Positions 1-10,959 of a stretch of DNA of 64,000 bases are shown here, piece after piece. The translations under genes and the position numbers were made by a program. The stretch is from Megaustenia siamemsis (taxonomy: Eukaryota; Mollusca; Gastropoda; Stylommatophora; Ariophantidae), in the NCBI GenBank assembly GCA_032433765.1, contig JAVIAB010000051.1, forward strand, positions 146,826,568 through 146,890,567, in the 5' to 3' direction. A model generated the notes under the pieces. It was not told where the DNA came from. It worked only from the letters and a program-made list of their open reading frames with translations, and did no database searches. Positions within the stretch are counted from its first letter, which is position 1. Every line of letters begins with the position of its first letter.

Positions 1-1750
1 GACCCACACATAGTGGCAACGCTGTATAATTCAACACCAGAACCCCACATGTGGCAATGCTGTATAATTCAACACCAGAACCCCACATGGTGGCAACGCT
101 GTATAATTCAACACCAGAACCCCACATGGTGGCAATGCTGTATAATTCAACACCAGAACCCCATGGTGGCAATGCTGTATAATTCAACACCAGAACCCCA
201 CATGGTGGCAATGCTGTATAATTCAACACCAGAACCCCACATGGTGGCAATGCTGTATAATTCAACACCAGACCCCACATAGTGGCAATGCTGTATAATT
301 CAACACCAGAACCCCACATGGTGGCAATGCTGTATAATTCAACACCAGAACCCCACATGGTGGCAATGCTGTCTAATTCAACACCAGACCCACACATAGT
401 GGCAATGCTGTATAATTCAACACCAGACCCACACATAGTGGCAATGCTGTCTAATTCAACACCAGACCCACACATAGTGGCAATGCTGTCTAATTCAACA
501 CCAGACCCACACATAGTGGCAATGCTGTCTAATTCAACACCAGACCCACACATAGTGGCAATGCTGTCTAATTCAACACCAGACCCACACATAGTGGCAA
601 TGCTGTCTAATTCAACACCAGACCCACACATAGTGGCAATGCTGTCTAATTCAACACCAGACCCACACATAGTGGCAATGCTGTCTAATTCAACACCAGA
701 CCCACACATAGTGGCAATGCTGTATAATTCAACACCAGACCCACACATAGTGGCAATGCTGTATAATTCAACACCAGACCCACACATAGTGGCAATGCTG
801 TATAATTCAACACCAGACCCACACATAGTGGCAATGCTGTCTAATTCAACACCAGACCCACACATAGTGGCAATGCTGTCTAATTCAACACCAGACCCAC
901 ACATAGTGGCAATGCTGTCTAATTCAACACCAGAACCCCACATAGTGGCAATGCTGTCTAATTCAACACCAGAACCCCACATAGTGGCAATGCTGTCTAA
1001 TTCAACACCAGAACCCCACATAGTGGCAATGCTGTCTAATTCAACACCAGACCCACACATAGTGGCAATGCTGTCTAATTCAACACCAGACCCACACATG
1101 GTGGCAATGCTGTATAATTCAACACCAGACCCACACATGGTGGCAATGCTGTATAATTCAACACCAGACCCACACATAGTGGCAATGCTGTATAATTCAA
1201 CACCAGACCCACACATAGTGGCAATGCTGTATAATTCAACACCAGACCCACACATGGTGGCAATGCTGTATAATTCAACACACAGACCCACACATGGTGG
1301 CAATGCTGTATAATTCAACACCACAGACCCACACATGGTGGCAATGCTGTCTAATTCAACACCAGACCCACACATAGTGGCAATGCTGTCTAATTCAACA
1401 CCAGACCCACACATAGTGGCAATGCTGTCTAATTCAACACCAGACCCACACATATAGTGGCAATGCTGTCTAATTCAGCACCAGACCCACACATGGTGGC
1501 AATGCTGTCTAATTCAACACCAGACCCACACATAGTGGCAATGCTGTATAATTCAACACCAGACCCACACATAGTGGCAATGCTGTATAATTCAACACCA
1601 GACCCACACATAGTGGCAATGCTGTCTAATTCAACACCAGACCCACACATAGTGGCAATGCTGTATAATTCAACACAGACCCACACATAGTGGTAATGCT
1701 GTATAATTCAACACCAGACCCACACATAGTGGCAATGCTGTATAATTCAG
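1..1750. repeat. 39-bp minisatellite, about 45 copies, truncated by window edge
   Basis: Head-to-tail units of 39 bp built around GTGGCAATGCTG, (A/C)TAATTCAACACCAGA and CCCACACAT. Variants are arranged in blocks: the first ten or so copies carry AGAACCCCACATGG, the later ones AGACCCACACATAG, and CTGTATAAT alternates with CTGTCTAAT in runs. Occasional 1-2 base insertions occur, for example near 1455, 1280 and 1322. Because 39 is a multiple of three, the array stays open for hundreds of codons (a 13-residue peptide repeated), but the frame breaks at each indel and no start, splice or homology signal supports a protein. The array continues beyond position 1. Confidence 0.97.
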
Positions 1751-2341
1751 CAATCAGGATTAACTACCTACTCTTCCCATCACAAAAAATCATTCAGCAA
1801 AATATTTGATCAACCATAAATTCAGATCAACTATTGGCAAATCCGATCATCAATATTTTTATTAATGATCCCAAGATGCTCAGCTCTTTAAGATTCATTC
1901 ATCTTTGTCTGTATTCACTCAATGATTATTGCTCATTGTCACCAGCATTTGACTAGTGCCAGAGATACGGGCTAACCATCCCTAACTGAGATCTATAGGA
2001 GCATAAAGATCTGAATCACACAGAGAAAGATGGGAGAAAGAGATAGCCAAAATCAGTACTGACCCAATAGGTCAAGGAGCAGATAAAGGAGTCTAACCCT
2101 GACAACTGGATCAGCTACAGCTGTTCTCTTAACTAGGGCTCTACTAATCTCCAGTGGGTAAAATTAGTGCTCAAGTGGGAGGTAGAAGGAATTTCTAGAA
2201 GCCAATACTAACCGGGGGCATATGTGTTGGTATAATAATGGCATGCAACCAGATAGTTTCTTCCATAATCTTTATCAGATGTTTGATTGTGTATCCAACA
2301 TCATTGTTCTTATGGTAGCAAATACACGCAGCAATATGTGA
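1751..2341. other. Unique AT-rich spacer, no gene seen
   Basis: Non-repetitive sequence between the 39-bp array and the first SINE copy. All six frames are interrupted at short intervals, and I recognise no exon, RNA gene or element. Confidence 0.5.
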
Positions 2342-2658
2342 GACGTAAAGGTAAAGTACGAGACTTTAATCTGCATATTTTAGCGCACGAGTTTTCATCC
2401 ATATTTGCTCGGGCGCCTATCCATAAGTGTTCGGAGACTTCTGGATAGTGTCGCTTCAAGCATCGAAACTCACAATGAGGCAACATTCTTCACCTTCCAG
2501 AGTACTACCCTGGTACCCATTTCTGCCAGTGGCTGGGTCGACCACAGGATATTTTTTTACCAATTAAGAGTACAACTCAGATTGCTACCAGCGGGAATTG
2601 AATACAGGATGTCCGAACGTCGGTAGCCCAGTCAGTTTTTTCCAACTAGGCTATTGGT
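2342..2658 (-). mobile_element. tRNA-derived SINE, copy 1 (minus strand, diverged)
   Basis: About 317 bp that aligns in reverse complement with 5590-5892. The shared tail includes TTCGATGCTTGAAGCGACAC, TATCCAGAAGTCTC, GGATAGGCG, CCGAGCA and GTACTTTACCTTT. At its 5' end (high coordinates) the tRNA-like head is recognisable: an A-box-like TAGCCTAGTTGG at 2642-2653 and a degraded B box (ATTCAATTCC). This copy is older than the second one, since its B box has lost the GTTCGA core. Two independent copies with the same ends and internal pol III promoter remnants support a SINE rather than a chance repeat. Confidence 0.8.
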
Positions 2659-2681
2659 CAGTGTGATGCGGAATAGATCCA

Positions 2682-2960
2682 CATTATTTTTACCATGAAG
2701 GGCTTCTATTGGCAGACTTTAAAGAGCCTGGTGTGAACATCAATACCATCAGCTACAAAGACACACTAGATAACCTGCATACAGCCATTAATAGACCCAG
2801 CATGCTTTCGCATGGTGTGATTATGTTGCATGGCAGTGCTCGCATACATGGTGTGAACATTGTGCAGGAAGTGTTAGCAAGAAAACAGTGGCCAATTCTG
2901 CAACACCCAGCCTGCAGTCCTGATCTGTCACCATTTGACTTTCATTTTCTCCTGATCTAG
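2682..2960 (+). pseudogene. mariner/Tc1-like transposase C-terminal fragment
   Basis: An open frame reads through HYFYHEGLLLADFKEP and ends at the TAG at 2958. It contains the C-terminal half of the mariner-type DDE/D catalytic region. VIMLHGSARIHG corresponds to the family's second catalytic block (usually LHDNARPH), and LQHPACSPDLSPFDFHF to the third (HPPYSPDLSPxDFHxF), which keeps its aspartates. The aspartate of the second block is glycine here, so the enzyme would be inactive. The N-terminal DNA-binding half and terminal inverted repeats are absent, and the frame ends just after FHFLL. It lies between a SINE and a LINE tail in a graveyard of elements. Confidence 0.85.
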
Positions 2961-3010
2961 AAAGCCTACTCTTAATTCATTTATGACAATTAGTGTCTTT
3001 ATAGACTTTG

Positions 3011-3034
3011 AGACAGTCTCTTTTGAGACTGTTC
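3011..3034. other. 8-bp-stem hairpin just upstream of the LINE fragment
   Basis: ACAGTCTC at 3013-3020 and GAGACTGT at 3025-3032 are perfect complements separated by a TTTT loop. The hairpin sits at the upstream edge of the LINE zinc-knuckle fragment. No function is assigned. Confidence 0.5.
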
Positions 3035-3203
3035 TAAGACAGGACTTAGAAGAGAAGAGACTCATGAAAAAGGATGTAAACCCTGTGGACCAGCGAGCCT
3101 GACCTGTTCATTATGTGACCGCGTGTGTTTGTCAAACATTGGTAGAATTAGCCACGAGAGAAGCTGTTCGGCAAAAACAATACCTCAAAAAAATACGCAA
3201 TAG
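3027..3203 (+). pseudogene. LINE ORF2 extreme C-terminus with zinc-knuckle motif
   Basis: The frame through 3072-3200 is too short for usual ORF calling but clearly protein-derived. It reads HEKGCKPCGPASLTC, then CSLCDRVCLSNIGRISHERSC, and ends at TAG 3201-3203. This is the C-terminal C-x2-C...S-x-IG-x-x-SH-x-R-x-C/H motif that closes ORF2 of many invertebrate APE-type non-LTR retrotransposons. The segment upstream (TGLRREETHEKG) is compatible with the basic linker before the motif. Nothing of the reverse transcriptase remains on this strand, so this is a strongly 5'-truncated copy. It is probably the same broad family as the minus-strand LINE at 23.2-23.9 kb, because the domain order fits, but the two fragments do not overlap. 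Confidence 0.75.
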
Positions 3204-3243
3204 CCTCCACTAGACCGTCTGACAAGACGAAAAGGGCCATATA

Positions 3244-3511
3244 TGTCTTTATAGATAAGAGAGGTAAGCTGAAGTTACACAAAGGTCTTTATAGACAAGA
3301 GAGAGAAGCTGAGGCGTACACAAAGGTCTTTATAGACAGAGAGAGAAGCTGAGGTGTACACAAAAGGTCTTTATAGACAAGAGAGATATGCTGAAGTTTA
3401 CACAAATGTCTTTATAGACAAGAGAGATAAGCTGTAGGTTTACACAAAGGTCTTTATAGACAAGAGACATAAACTGTAGGTTTACACAAAGGTTTATAGA
3501 CAAGAGAAATA
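3244..3511. repeat. 41-bp tandem array, about 6.5 copies
   Basis: Units share GGTCTTTATAGACAAGAGAG, followed by an (A)AGCTGAGGT-like stretch and TACACAAA. Copies differ by point changes and 1-2 base indels. The array starts about 40 bp behind the LINE stop codon, so it probably grew from the LINE 3' untranslated region or its immediate flank. The 12-base core (GTCTTTATAGAC) also occurs once upstream of the LINE fragment at about 2995-3006. Confidence 0.9.
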
Positions 3512-3891
3512 ACTTGAGTTCACTCTGAGCTCTTCAGACAAATAAAAGAAATCAACTAGGTGTTTTTCTTAGAGTTGGAATTTAACGGTCGTATGCCCAG
3601 TGCAGTCATGGTGAAAGATTTGATTTCACCACACTTTATAAAAAAAAAAAACTCTGAGGCCCTGATGGAATTCAGACTCAAATTTACCTGTTCAGAAAAC
3701 AACGAACCATATACCACAAAAGTATGCAGTTTGTTGAACATTCTGCAAGTATGTGATATTCACAACATGTGCTCACATCAGAACATAACAGATTCATACG
3801 TTCCTCTTCAGTCTCACACCAGGGATGTATTTTTTTTAAGTTTTGAACAAAATATATTTACAAAGTTTACATAACAATTATACATACAAGC

Positions 3892-3898
<7 letters not shown>

Positions 3899-3944
<46 letters not shown>
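3899..3944. repeat. (AT)23 microsatellite inside a palindrome
   Basis: An uninterrupted AT dinucleotide run of 46 bp. It is flanked by AAGCATAT at 3889-3896 and ATATGCTT at 3941-3948, which are reverse complements. The whole stretch of about 60 bp can therefore form a hairpin or cruciform. Confidence 0.95.
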
Positions 3945-3946
<2 letters not shown>

Positions 3947-3948
3947 TT

Positions 3949-5589
3949 ACAGCAGTCAGCATATCAAATTTGATCACTTGTTTCACAGTCGCACAGTCTC
4001 TCGTTGATGCTCGCTCTTGTCTAAAAGGCTGACAGAGTAGAAAAACATCTGAGTCACTAAGTATTCAAAACGAGGTCAATATTTCCATATGATTATCCAA
4101 ACTAAGAAGTACGAACACTTCTCCTCAAATAAATTCATTCAAAATGTCATGTGCATGTCAACTCATTAAAATTATTTTCTCATGTATAAATTCATGCAAA
4201 ATATCAAGCGCATCTCAACTCACACAAATTATTCACATATAAATTCATACAAAGTACCATATACATATTTAATATAAAACCTTCTTATAAATAAACTCAT
4301 ATACACACAAATTCATACAAAGTATTCATTTCTTCCTTCCTAATTTGCCTTTCAACAGTCGTTTGCTCTCCGATTGGTCAGTTCTGCAGTCACACTTTAA
4401 AGTGTTTCTAGTACTCCATCCACCCATCTTTTTTAAGGACATCCTCTTGCTCTCTAATGGGAAGAGAGATGGATGAAGGTGGTGTTTGATGTCCAATCCC
4501 TAACTGTTTTCTGCATTCTAATTATTATGTTCCTCATGCTGGCTCCCACCATGTGACCAACACACTCACATTTTAGTAGCACTTATCTTGATTGATCTAG
4601 AACCTAATGTCCATGTCTGACACTGACAGCACATGATGTAGACTGTGTTAAAGTGTGCTCTTTTTGTTTCTATTGTAATATCTTTGTGGTCAATGAAGTC
4701 ACAACAGAAGGAAAAAGGAGCTCTCTTACAATAATTCATAAAAATAAATTCTCACTCTTTTATTCATACATTCATGCTTAATGCATACAAATAAATTCTC
4801 ACTTATTGATTAACACAAAGTATTTGTCACTCATCAATTCATATAAAAATGTAGTAGAATAGTCACACTCAAAAGTTAGCAGATTTGGACTGTCTATGTG
4901 GATCTTGGCAGCAGATGCTGTTGCTTCTATCAAGTTTGTCTACAGCTGACATTGTCAAGCTGAGCCCACCTATCTTGTTGCCAACCCATTTGCTGTCTAC
5001 CTACAGGATGAGTTTACCCTTGACACAAACTCTCCAGACAGACAAAATATCACCCACACATAAATTCAGATATAACTTCTCTAACAAACAAATTCAAAAA
5101 CATGTTTCTGATATACAAGTTCACACAGAGACATTTTCTGAAAAATATAATTAGAAATAAAAAGAGTATCTGCAAAAGCCATTTCAATTAAGGGGACATA
5201 TTTTAAACACTTTGCTGATCTAATACGTCATCAAATTCTGGTATATCACTCTAGCTAATCAATTTTGTTAAAAATCATCAAATTTTGCCATATTCTTCAG
5301 GTAATGAAATGAACATAAAAATATGAGAGCCAAAAAATGGCAGCTGGTTGATGTTATGACTCAACTTTCTGTTGTCATTGACATCTCAATACAACTACTC
5401 TTCATGTAATGATTCTAGCAGAATAAGGATGATCAAAGCAGCATTTTATGTTCACAGACTGCCCTCTCTATTCTCACATTGTCATCGTTATGACAGTATC
5501 ATATAACTCTCGCCTATTACTAAAATTATATTTATTTATTTATGGTGCCATATATATGTTAAAATAGAACCCTATTACTATAATTGGAT
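3949..5589. other. AT-rich intergenic DNA with degenerate short repeats
   Basis: No exon or RNA gene recognised. From about 4130 to 4330 and again from 4730 to 4850, phrases such as AAATTCATACAAAGTA and AAATAAATTCTCACT recur at irregular spacing, which looks like a very old decayed tandem array. Short open frames (for example around 4885-5154) show no domain and are of the length expected by chance in AT-rich DNA. Confidence 0.45.
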
Positions 5590-5892
5590 GGCCTCGGTAG
5601 CTAGTTGGATAAGCCACTCAACTGGGCTACCAACGTTCGGACAACCCATGTTCGATTCCATGGAAGCAGTGTGAAAAAAAAATACCCCGTGGTTGACCCA
5701 GACGCTGGCAGAAATGGGCACTAGGGTATTATTCTGGGAAGGATGAGGAATGCTGTTTCGCATCCTGAGTTTCGATGCTTGAAGCGACACTATCCAGAAG
5801 TCTCTGAACACTTCTGGATAGGCGGCCGAGCACATATGGTGAAAACCCACGTGCTAAGATGCCAATTCAAGTCTTGTACTTTACCTTTTACC
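5590..5892 (+). mobile_element. tRNA-derived SINE, copy 2 (plus strand, better preserved)
   Basis: Starts with a tRNA-like head, GGCCTCGGTAGCTAGTTGG. The A box is at 5598-5608 (TAGCTAGTTGG, one base shorter than the usual TAGCTCAGTTGG). A consensus B box, GTTCGATTCC, is at 5650-5659. Both are internal pol III promoter elements. The tRNA-unrelated body (CTGGCAGAAATGG, CTGAGTTTCGATGC, CACTTCTGGATAGGCGGCCG) matches copy 1 in reverse complement to the CTTGTACTTTACCTTT end. The tRNA-like region is not a functional tRNA, as it lacks a plausible anticodon stem and acceptor closure. Which tRNA it came from is not clear. Confidence 0.82.
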
Positions 5893-6229
5893 CATTACTT
5901 TACGGTAGAAAATATATGCTGAAAGTGAAGTATCATAGTAAAACACCAAAGAAACACTTCATAATATCAGCAATACTAAAGGAATATTCAGTTGTATACG
6001 AGTTCCTGAAACAGTGTTTGAATGTCTTCTGACTGCATAATTAAATAATTTACATACGAAGACAGCTTAATTAACTAGTTTTCTCTCTGTCAATAATTAT
6101 GATTTAGGACACATATATTATAAGTTAATTATAGCTCATATTTCAAATGTTTAATTTATTTGATTCAGCTAAGTGTGCAATGATTATAAAGGAAATCTGT
6201 TTACATCTTTCTGAATGGAGATCTTGATC

Positions 6230-6750
6230 AGCAAAATGTTACAGACACAACTTCAGGCAAGGTATTCTAATCACACAACTTTCAGAAAAAGAAATTATTC
6301 TTGAACACACAACTTCAGACAAGGTATTTTTGAACATACAAATTCAGACAAAATATTCTTGTACACATAACCTCAAACAAGATATTTTTTAATACATCAA
6401 CTTCAGAAACAGGATATCCTTGAACACAGAATCCAAGAAGTTTCTTGAAAACACACAACAAAGGATATTCTTGAACACTACTTCATACACAGGATATTCT
6501 TAAACATGCAACCTCAAAGAGGATATTCTTGAACATACAACCTCAAACAGGATAATTATATCCTGAACACACAATCTAAGCAAAATATTCTTCAACATAC
6601 AACTTCAAACACAGGATTCTTCAACACACAACTTCAGACAAGATATTCTTGAAGAAACAACTTCAAAGAAGACATTTTTAAACGCACAATTTCAGACAAG
6701 CTACATCTGAATATACAATTTCAGACAAGATATCTGTAAACACAATTTCC
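6230..6750. repeat. Degenerate tandem array of about 30 bp, about 16 copies
   Basis: Loosely conserved units of 27-33 bp built from ACAACTTCAGACAAG and (G)ATATTCTTGAACACA. Divergence between neighbours is high and unit length varies, so this is an old, no longer homogenised minisatellite. Confidence 0.8.
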
Positions 6751-6788
6751 AAAGAGTCTAGTCAGAAATATCTTTCCGTCAGATTAAA

Positions 6789-6862
6789 ACATGTATTAAC
6801 ATTATGCTATTACATGTATTAACATTATGCTATTACATGTATTAACATTATGTTATTACATG
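6789..6862. repeat. 23-bp tandem repeat, 3.2 copies
   Basis: Three consecutive units of ACATGTATTAACATTATG(C/T)TATT, nearly identical, followed by a partial ACATG. Recently formed. Confidence 0.93.
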
Positions 6863-7254
6863 CTCAAGAATCCTATGTCTAGAGTTGTAAGCAGCTGAAT
6901 TGTCACAAAACAAAAATACTGATGGAAAATTAATTCAACATGGACCCAACGGAATTTATGTTCCTTCAGGAATTACAAAACAAATGTTAGTGACGTCGTA
7001 ACATAATGTGAGACACATGAATAATATAACAAAGTAACAAGTACTTATAAGTGTATTTAAACATATTCAACAAGCAAAGATGTTTTGAACAGCACAAAAC
7101 CGCTGCTGAGAGTTGCTGGACAGATTATCCACTTCCAAGAGATCCAGAAACCATGACAAGAATTAACATATAGTACAAACCTAGAGGGAGCAGCATTTTG
7201 GAGGATCAGTGGTTGGTGGGCTTGCTTTCTGCTTAGAAGGATTAAATTTTCAGA

Positions 7255-7455
7255 AGTGGGACTTGTAGGTTTTCTGGATTATCTGGATATCAGGGGCTTA
7301 ATTATCTGCTTCAAGGTTATCTGGATATCTAGGGCATCGAGATATCAGGGCTTCTACATTATCTAGGGCTTCTAGGTTATCTGGATTATATGGGGCATCG
7401 AGAAATCAGGGGCTTCTACATTATCTGCTTCTAGGTTATCTGGGACATCTGCACA
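7255..7455. repeat. Degenerate repeat of TTCTAGGTTATCTGGAT-type units
   Basis: Phrases GGTTATCTGGATAT, GGGCATCGAGA(T/A)ATCAGGGG and CTTCTACATTATCT recur irregularly. A composite unit of about 65 bp appears roughly twice, with shorter sub-repeats inside it. No coding potential seen. Confidence 0.7.
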
Positions 7456-7734
7456 CCCTGGTATCAAGCCAGAAACAGACTGCCACAAAAATAAAACATA
7501 AATTAGTAATTATGTTCTGCTCCAAGATGCTCACTCCTTGCCACTAAAGTCCATGGGCTGTGATAAACAGAGGCCCTAGACATTAACATAAGTTTAAGAC
7601 AAAAGGTTATCACTTCCTGAGCCACTAAACCTCTGCTTCAGTCACAAGAAAAGTGTCATTTGTCCCTCCATTATCAACTCTGTCAGTACAGTTCTGCTTC
7701 CTTCTTAACCACAAACAGTGCAAGCACAAGACAA

Positions 7735-8075
7735 ATGTCAATCAGAACAAGAGTTGAAAGTGGTCAGCGACTCATAGCTGGCTGCCTGCATCGGGATAGT
7801 GAAACAAAACTAATCAAGATCCTACCCACCTTTCTGTGGTGGACCTGCTAACAAGATTAACCAGTCTGATCAAGCAAATAGGGAGGGATCAAAGAGGGAA
7901 GGCAATCCCATGCCCAAAATGCCATGCTTAAATTGGAAGTGTTGCAACAAAGGCCCAGATATCACAATTTGCTGGAAACCATAACACAATGCATGTACAC
8001 CCACCTAATTTTCTGTTAAGAGAAGACAAGAAAAGGAGCAGTTATCATGTGACAGCAGAAGATGAGGTGCAAGTA
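7735..8075 (+). mobile_element. Unclassified dispersed element B, copy 1
   Basis: This stretch aligns in reverse complement with 12552-13345 over several blocks. One is CAGCGACTCATAGCTGGCTG against CAACGACATATAGATGACTA. Others are AGATTAACCAGTCT, GAGAGGGAAGGCAA-type sequence, AATATCACA(A/G), and AGAAAAGGA followed by an ATCATGTGACA/ACCATGGGACA block. Two copies of similar extent 5 kb apart indicate a dispersed repeat or duplicated pseudogene. Part of the alignment may once have been coding (frames containing CPKCHA and, in the other copy, PVPVIIDEEKDCTF), but stops and indels interrupt both copies and I do not recognise a family. About 43 bp present in copy 2 is missing here. Confidence 0.6.
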
Positions 8076-8571
8076 TATTAAAAGAATGTACACACTGTAC
8101 AGATATTCTACCAGTAGACAGAGAACCTCACTTCATAGTAAAGTATTTATTGAGCAGTAGTGAGGCATAACTTTTCCTGGCTCCAGTCTAAATCATGCAC
8201 AGTTATACAAACTAGTTAGCAAATACAAACATTATCCTAATTACAAAAACTTCAAATACATTTTTGATAAACCTCACAAAACTTATCAAACCATTTAAAT
8301 AAAACAAAATTATTTTTTTTGCTTTAGTATTGCACATTTTCTTTTTTTTGGAATGCTAAAAGTCAGACCATTCAGACCACAATGATGTAACAAAGCTGCT
8401 ACAAACTTTGTTGCCTTCAGTCACCAGTCCGTGAAGGGGTGAGCAAAATGAAATGATTTAGTACTAGATAAGGAAATGCAAAAACGAACGAGAAGATTAT
8501 AAAACAAACAAAAACAAAGTAAAGGGTTTCCTCCACGCCTCAAAACATATGGGGAAATGTGGTGTTAGCAT
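8076..8571. other. AT-rich spacer, nothing recognised
   Basis: Non-repetitive AT-rich sequence with several poly-A and poly-T runs. A reverse-strand AATAAA (8146-8151) exists but no coding exon is visible upstream of it on that strand. Confidence 0.4.
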
Positions 8572-8626
8572 CCAAAATTTTATTGATCCTTCAAAATTTT
8601 AATGATCCTTCAAAATTTTAATGATC
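8572..8626. repeat. 19-bp tandem repeat, about 2.9 copies
   Basis: Units of CAAAATTTTA(T/A)TGATCCTT repeat nearly perfectly. Confidence 0.92.
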
Positions 8627-8837
8627 GACAGCACACTTTATGGTTGATACGGTTGGTATCATCTTAGGACGACCTACTTCCCCAGAAAATAAATCTCAGC
8701 TTCTCATTTTCAGAGGCAGGGTAAAACTTTAGGTTGTGGAACAAAGATCAGGACAAAGAAAACAAATTGTTGCCCATCTAGGAATTGTACCCAGAATGTT
8801 CTAATCAGTAGTAAGAACACTAACCACTAGCTACTGT

Positions 8838-9022
8838 AACTTGAATATCTTGGGGAATTATCGTGTATGAAAATAACTTGAATATTTGGCGGGAATTATC
8901 ATGTACGAAGATAACTTGAATATTTGGCGGGAATTATCAATAATGAAGGCAACTTGAATTTTAGGGAGAAATTATCGTATATAAAGAAAACTAGGATTTT
9001 TAAGATAATTATCAATAATTTT
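8838..9022. repeat. 38-bp tandem array, about 4.8 copies
   Basis: Units begin AACTTGAATATTTGG, continue with CGGGAATTATC and end with a variable A-rich part. Similarity decays from the second and third units outward, and the last unit (from about 8990) is barely recognisable. Confidence 0.87.
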
Positions 9023-9292
9023 TTCAGTCATTAGGTGGGAGATGATAACATTGTAAGTTACATCAAGTGAATGCACATGAAATGGCTACAAGCTTCACAT
9101 GCTAAAATAAAGCTGAGGATAAGTTTACCTCTAATACTAACAATAGAATCATGATGACGTGCCCAAAACAAAGCAACAAAGAAATGCAATAAAAGTGTAT
9201 TACCAGTAACTTTTAAACTACGCCCATTAAATGTCCTTTAAAGATGGACAACAAAGAGAAGTAATCAATGCCGAAGAGAAAGTAGGTGTATT

Positions 9293-9467
9293 CCAGAACA
9301 AACAATTGAGATCTCAGCTTACTTCAGGAGATAGCACCAGAACAAACAATTGAGATCTCAACTTACTTCTGGAGATAGCACCAGAACAAACAATTGAGAT
9401 CTCAACTACTTCTGGAGATAGCACCAGAACAAACAATTGAGATCTCAACTTACTTCTGGAGATAGCA
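9293..9467. repeat. 44-bp tandem array, 4 copies
   Basis: Four nearly identical units of CCAGAACAAACAATTGAGAT followed by CTCAACTTACTTCTGGAGAT and AGCA. The third unit lacks one T, and the first differs at two positions. Recently formed. Confidence 0.96.
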
Positions 9468-10931
9468 ACTTTTCTTAACCCTAGATTAAGATACCGTCAT
9501 AAAAATGACAGCATCAAAACACAAATTCTTCTAAATTGAATAGTTTGTGGTGTTCAAACATACTCCCCTTCTCTGTACCTCCCTAATAACTACTTTCAGT
9601 GATCCCTGAGTATCTGTTTCTAATGATGTAGGATTTTTTTTTAATTTTTCAATTTGTGAGATTTGATCCTATAATATGAACAAAAATTCGTCAAATTTCA
9701 ACAAATTGGTTGTTTTTCATTAAATTTTTTTCCCTGGAAAATTTTCTCGATCATTGGCAACATCAAACAACTCTTTGTGACTCTGGAAACTCAGCAAATA
9801 ACGCTTGAGTGGCCGAACATACTGACAAATTACAGCATCCGTCTAAATAGACAAAGTAGCACGCCCGGTCCAAGAGGTCAATTTCGTGCTATAAACCTGA
9901 GACAGGAAATCCAAGTTTCCTCTGTGTAAATGGTTAAACACACATTTGAGTGTCAAAAGTTCAAGGAAAATGCTATTTTTAGTGCTCCTAATGTTACAAT
10001 TAAGTGTTAGTATTTTGTACTAAGGAATGTAACAAAGTCAACTATAGGCAGGTATCGTAATTAAGGGTTAAATATATTACAATTTAAGTGTGATAGTTTA
10101 TGTTTAAGCAGAACGTGTATGTATTTTATAAAACAAAAACAAATGTGAGACCAGCATGAGTTCATGATTGATAACTAAACTTACTCATGAATGCATCCAC
10201 TTAAAAAGAAATAATTAATGCACTAAATCACAGTAGGCTGGCAAATGTAGGATGAGTGTTGGAATCCAATTCCTGGAATAAACTCACATTTCAGTAATAT
10301 TGATTTATTACTCATGAAGTTATGCTTGTAATACATTTCCAATATCTTCACCTTCTGACACTCTTATATCTATGTGTGTGTATCTATTGATGATACTTGG
10401 CTACCCTTAGCAATGGTATCTTGGTCACAACTTTTGCCTCTAGCATGGTATACTTTTAAACTGGGTTGTTTGTTTTCATTTCACAAAATTTAATTTCTAT
10501 AAATTGTTTCATTTTCTATTTATTTAATATATTTTTAACATCTCTAATTCTTATTCACTAAAAATGTCACCAAATACTTTCCATTCTTCTACGCATCCAC
10601 AATTTGAGGGTGTTATTTCAGAAATTAAATTTACATGAACAGACACACTCAATGAACTAACAATATATTTACTCTATGTCAAAATACATATTAAGAACCA
10701 CCAATATTCTCATTTTCCTGTTTTTGTGTTTAGTTTCTTATGTTCATTCAATGCACTGAGTTGCCTCCACAAATTTGGTCATTAGTAAGAAGCCTTGATA
10801 AAAGGCTTAAAGTTACCTACATAAATTGTTCACCCTTGATGTTTCTTGAGGTTAGATTTTGGCTCTCCCTACAGTTCACATGTTTACCGAAAACATGTTC
10901 TTAAGTCTTCAACTGGTTTAACAACATAACA
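9468..10931. other. AT-rich DNA, no gene recognised
   Basis: No recognised exon, RNA gene or tandem array over about 1.5 kb. All frames are closed at short intervals. Confidence 0.4.
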
Positions 10932-10959
10932 GGGGGGAAAGGAAGGGGGGGAGAGGGGG
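10932..10959 (+). other. G-rich tract with G-quadruplex potential
   Basis: Runs of G6, G7 and G5 separated by AAAGGAA and AGA. Splitting the G7 run gives four tracts of at least three G with loops of seven bases or fewer, which satisfies the usual G-quadruplex pattern. It is isolated in AT-rich DNA. Confidence 0.6.

Noticed and set aside
282..1313. A 343-codon open frame in the 39-bp array
   Set aside because: It is open only because 39 is a multiple of three. It has no homology and breaks at array indels, and overlapping frames on the other strand are open for the same reason.
3560..3874. A 104-codon plus-strand open frame
   Set aside because: It starts at a non-ATG codon and has no recognisable domain. 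One frame of this length is expected by chance in this much AT-rich DNA.
5041..5154. A stretch that faintly recalls a decayed C2H2 zinc finger (FSNKQIQKH...HTE)
   Set aside because: The cysteine pair is missing and the spacing of the histidines is wrong.
5590..5662. A functional tRNA gene
   Set aside because: A and B boxes are present, but the A box is one base short and no complete cloverleaf can be drawn. The sequence continues into a SINE body shared with a second copy.
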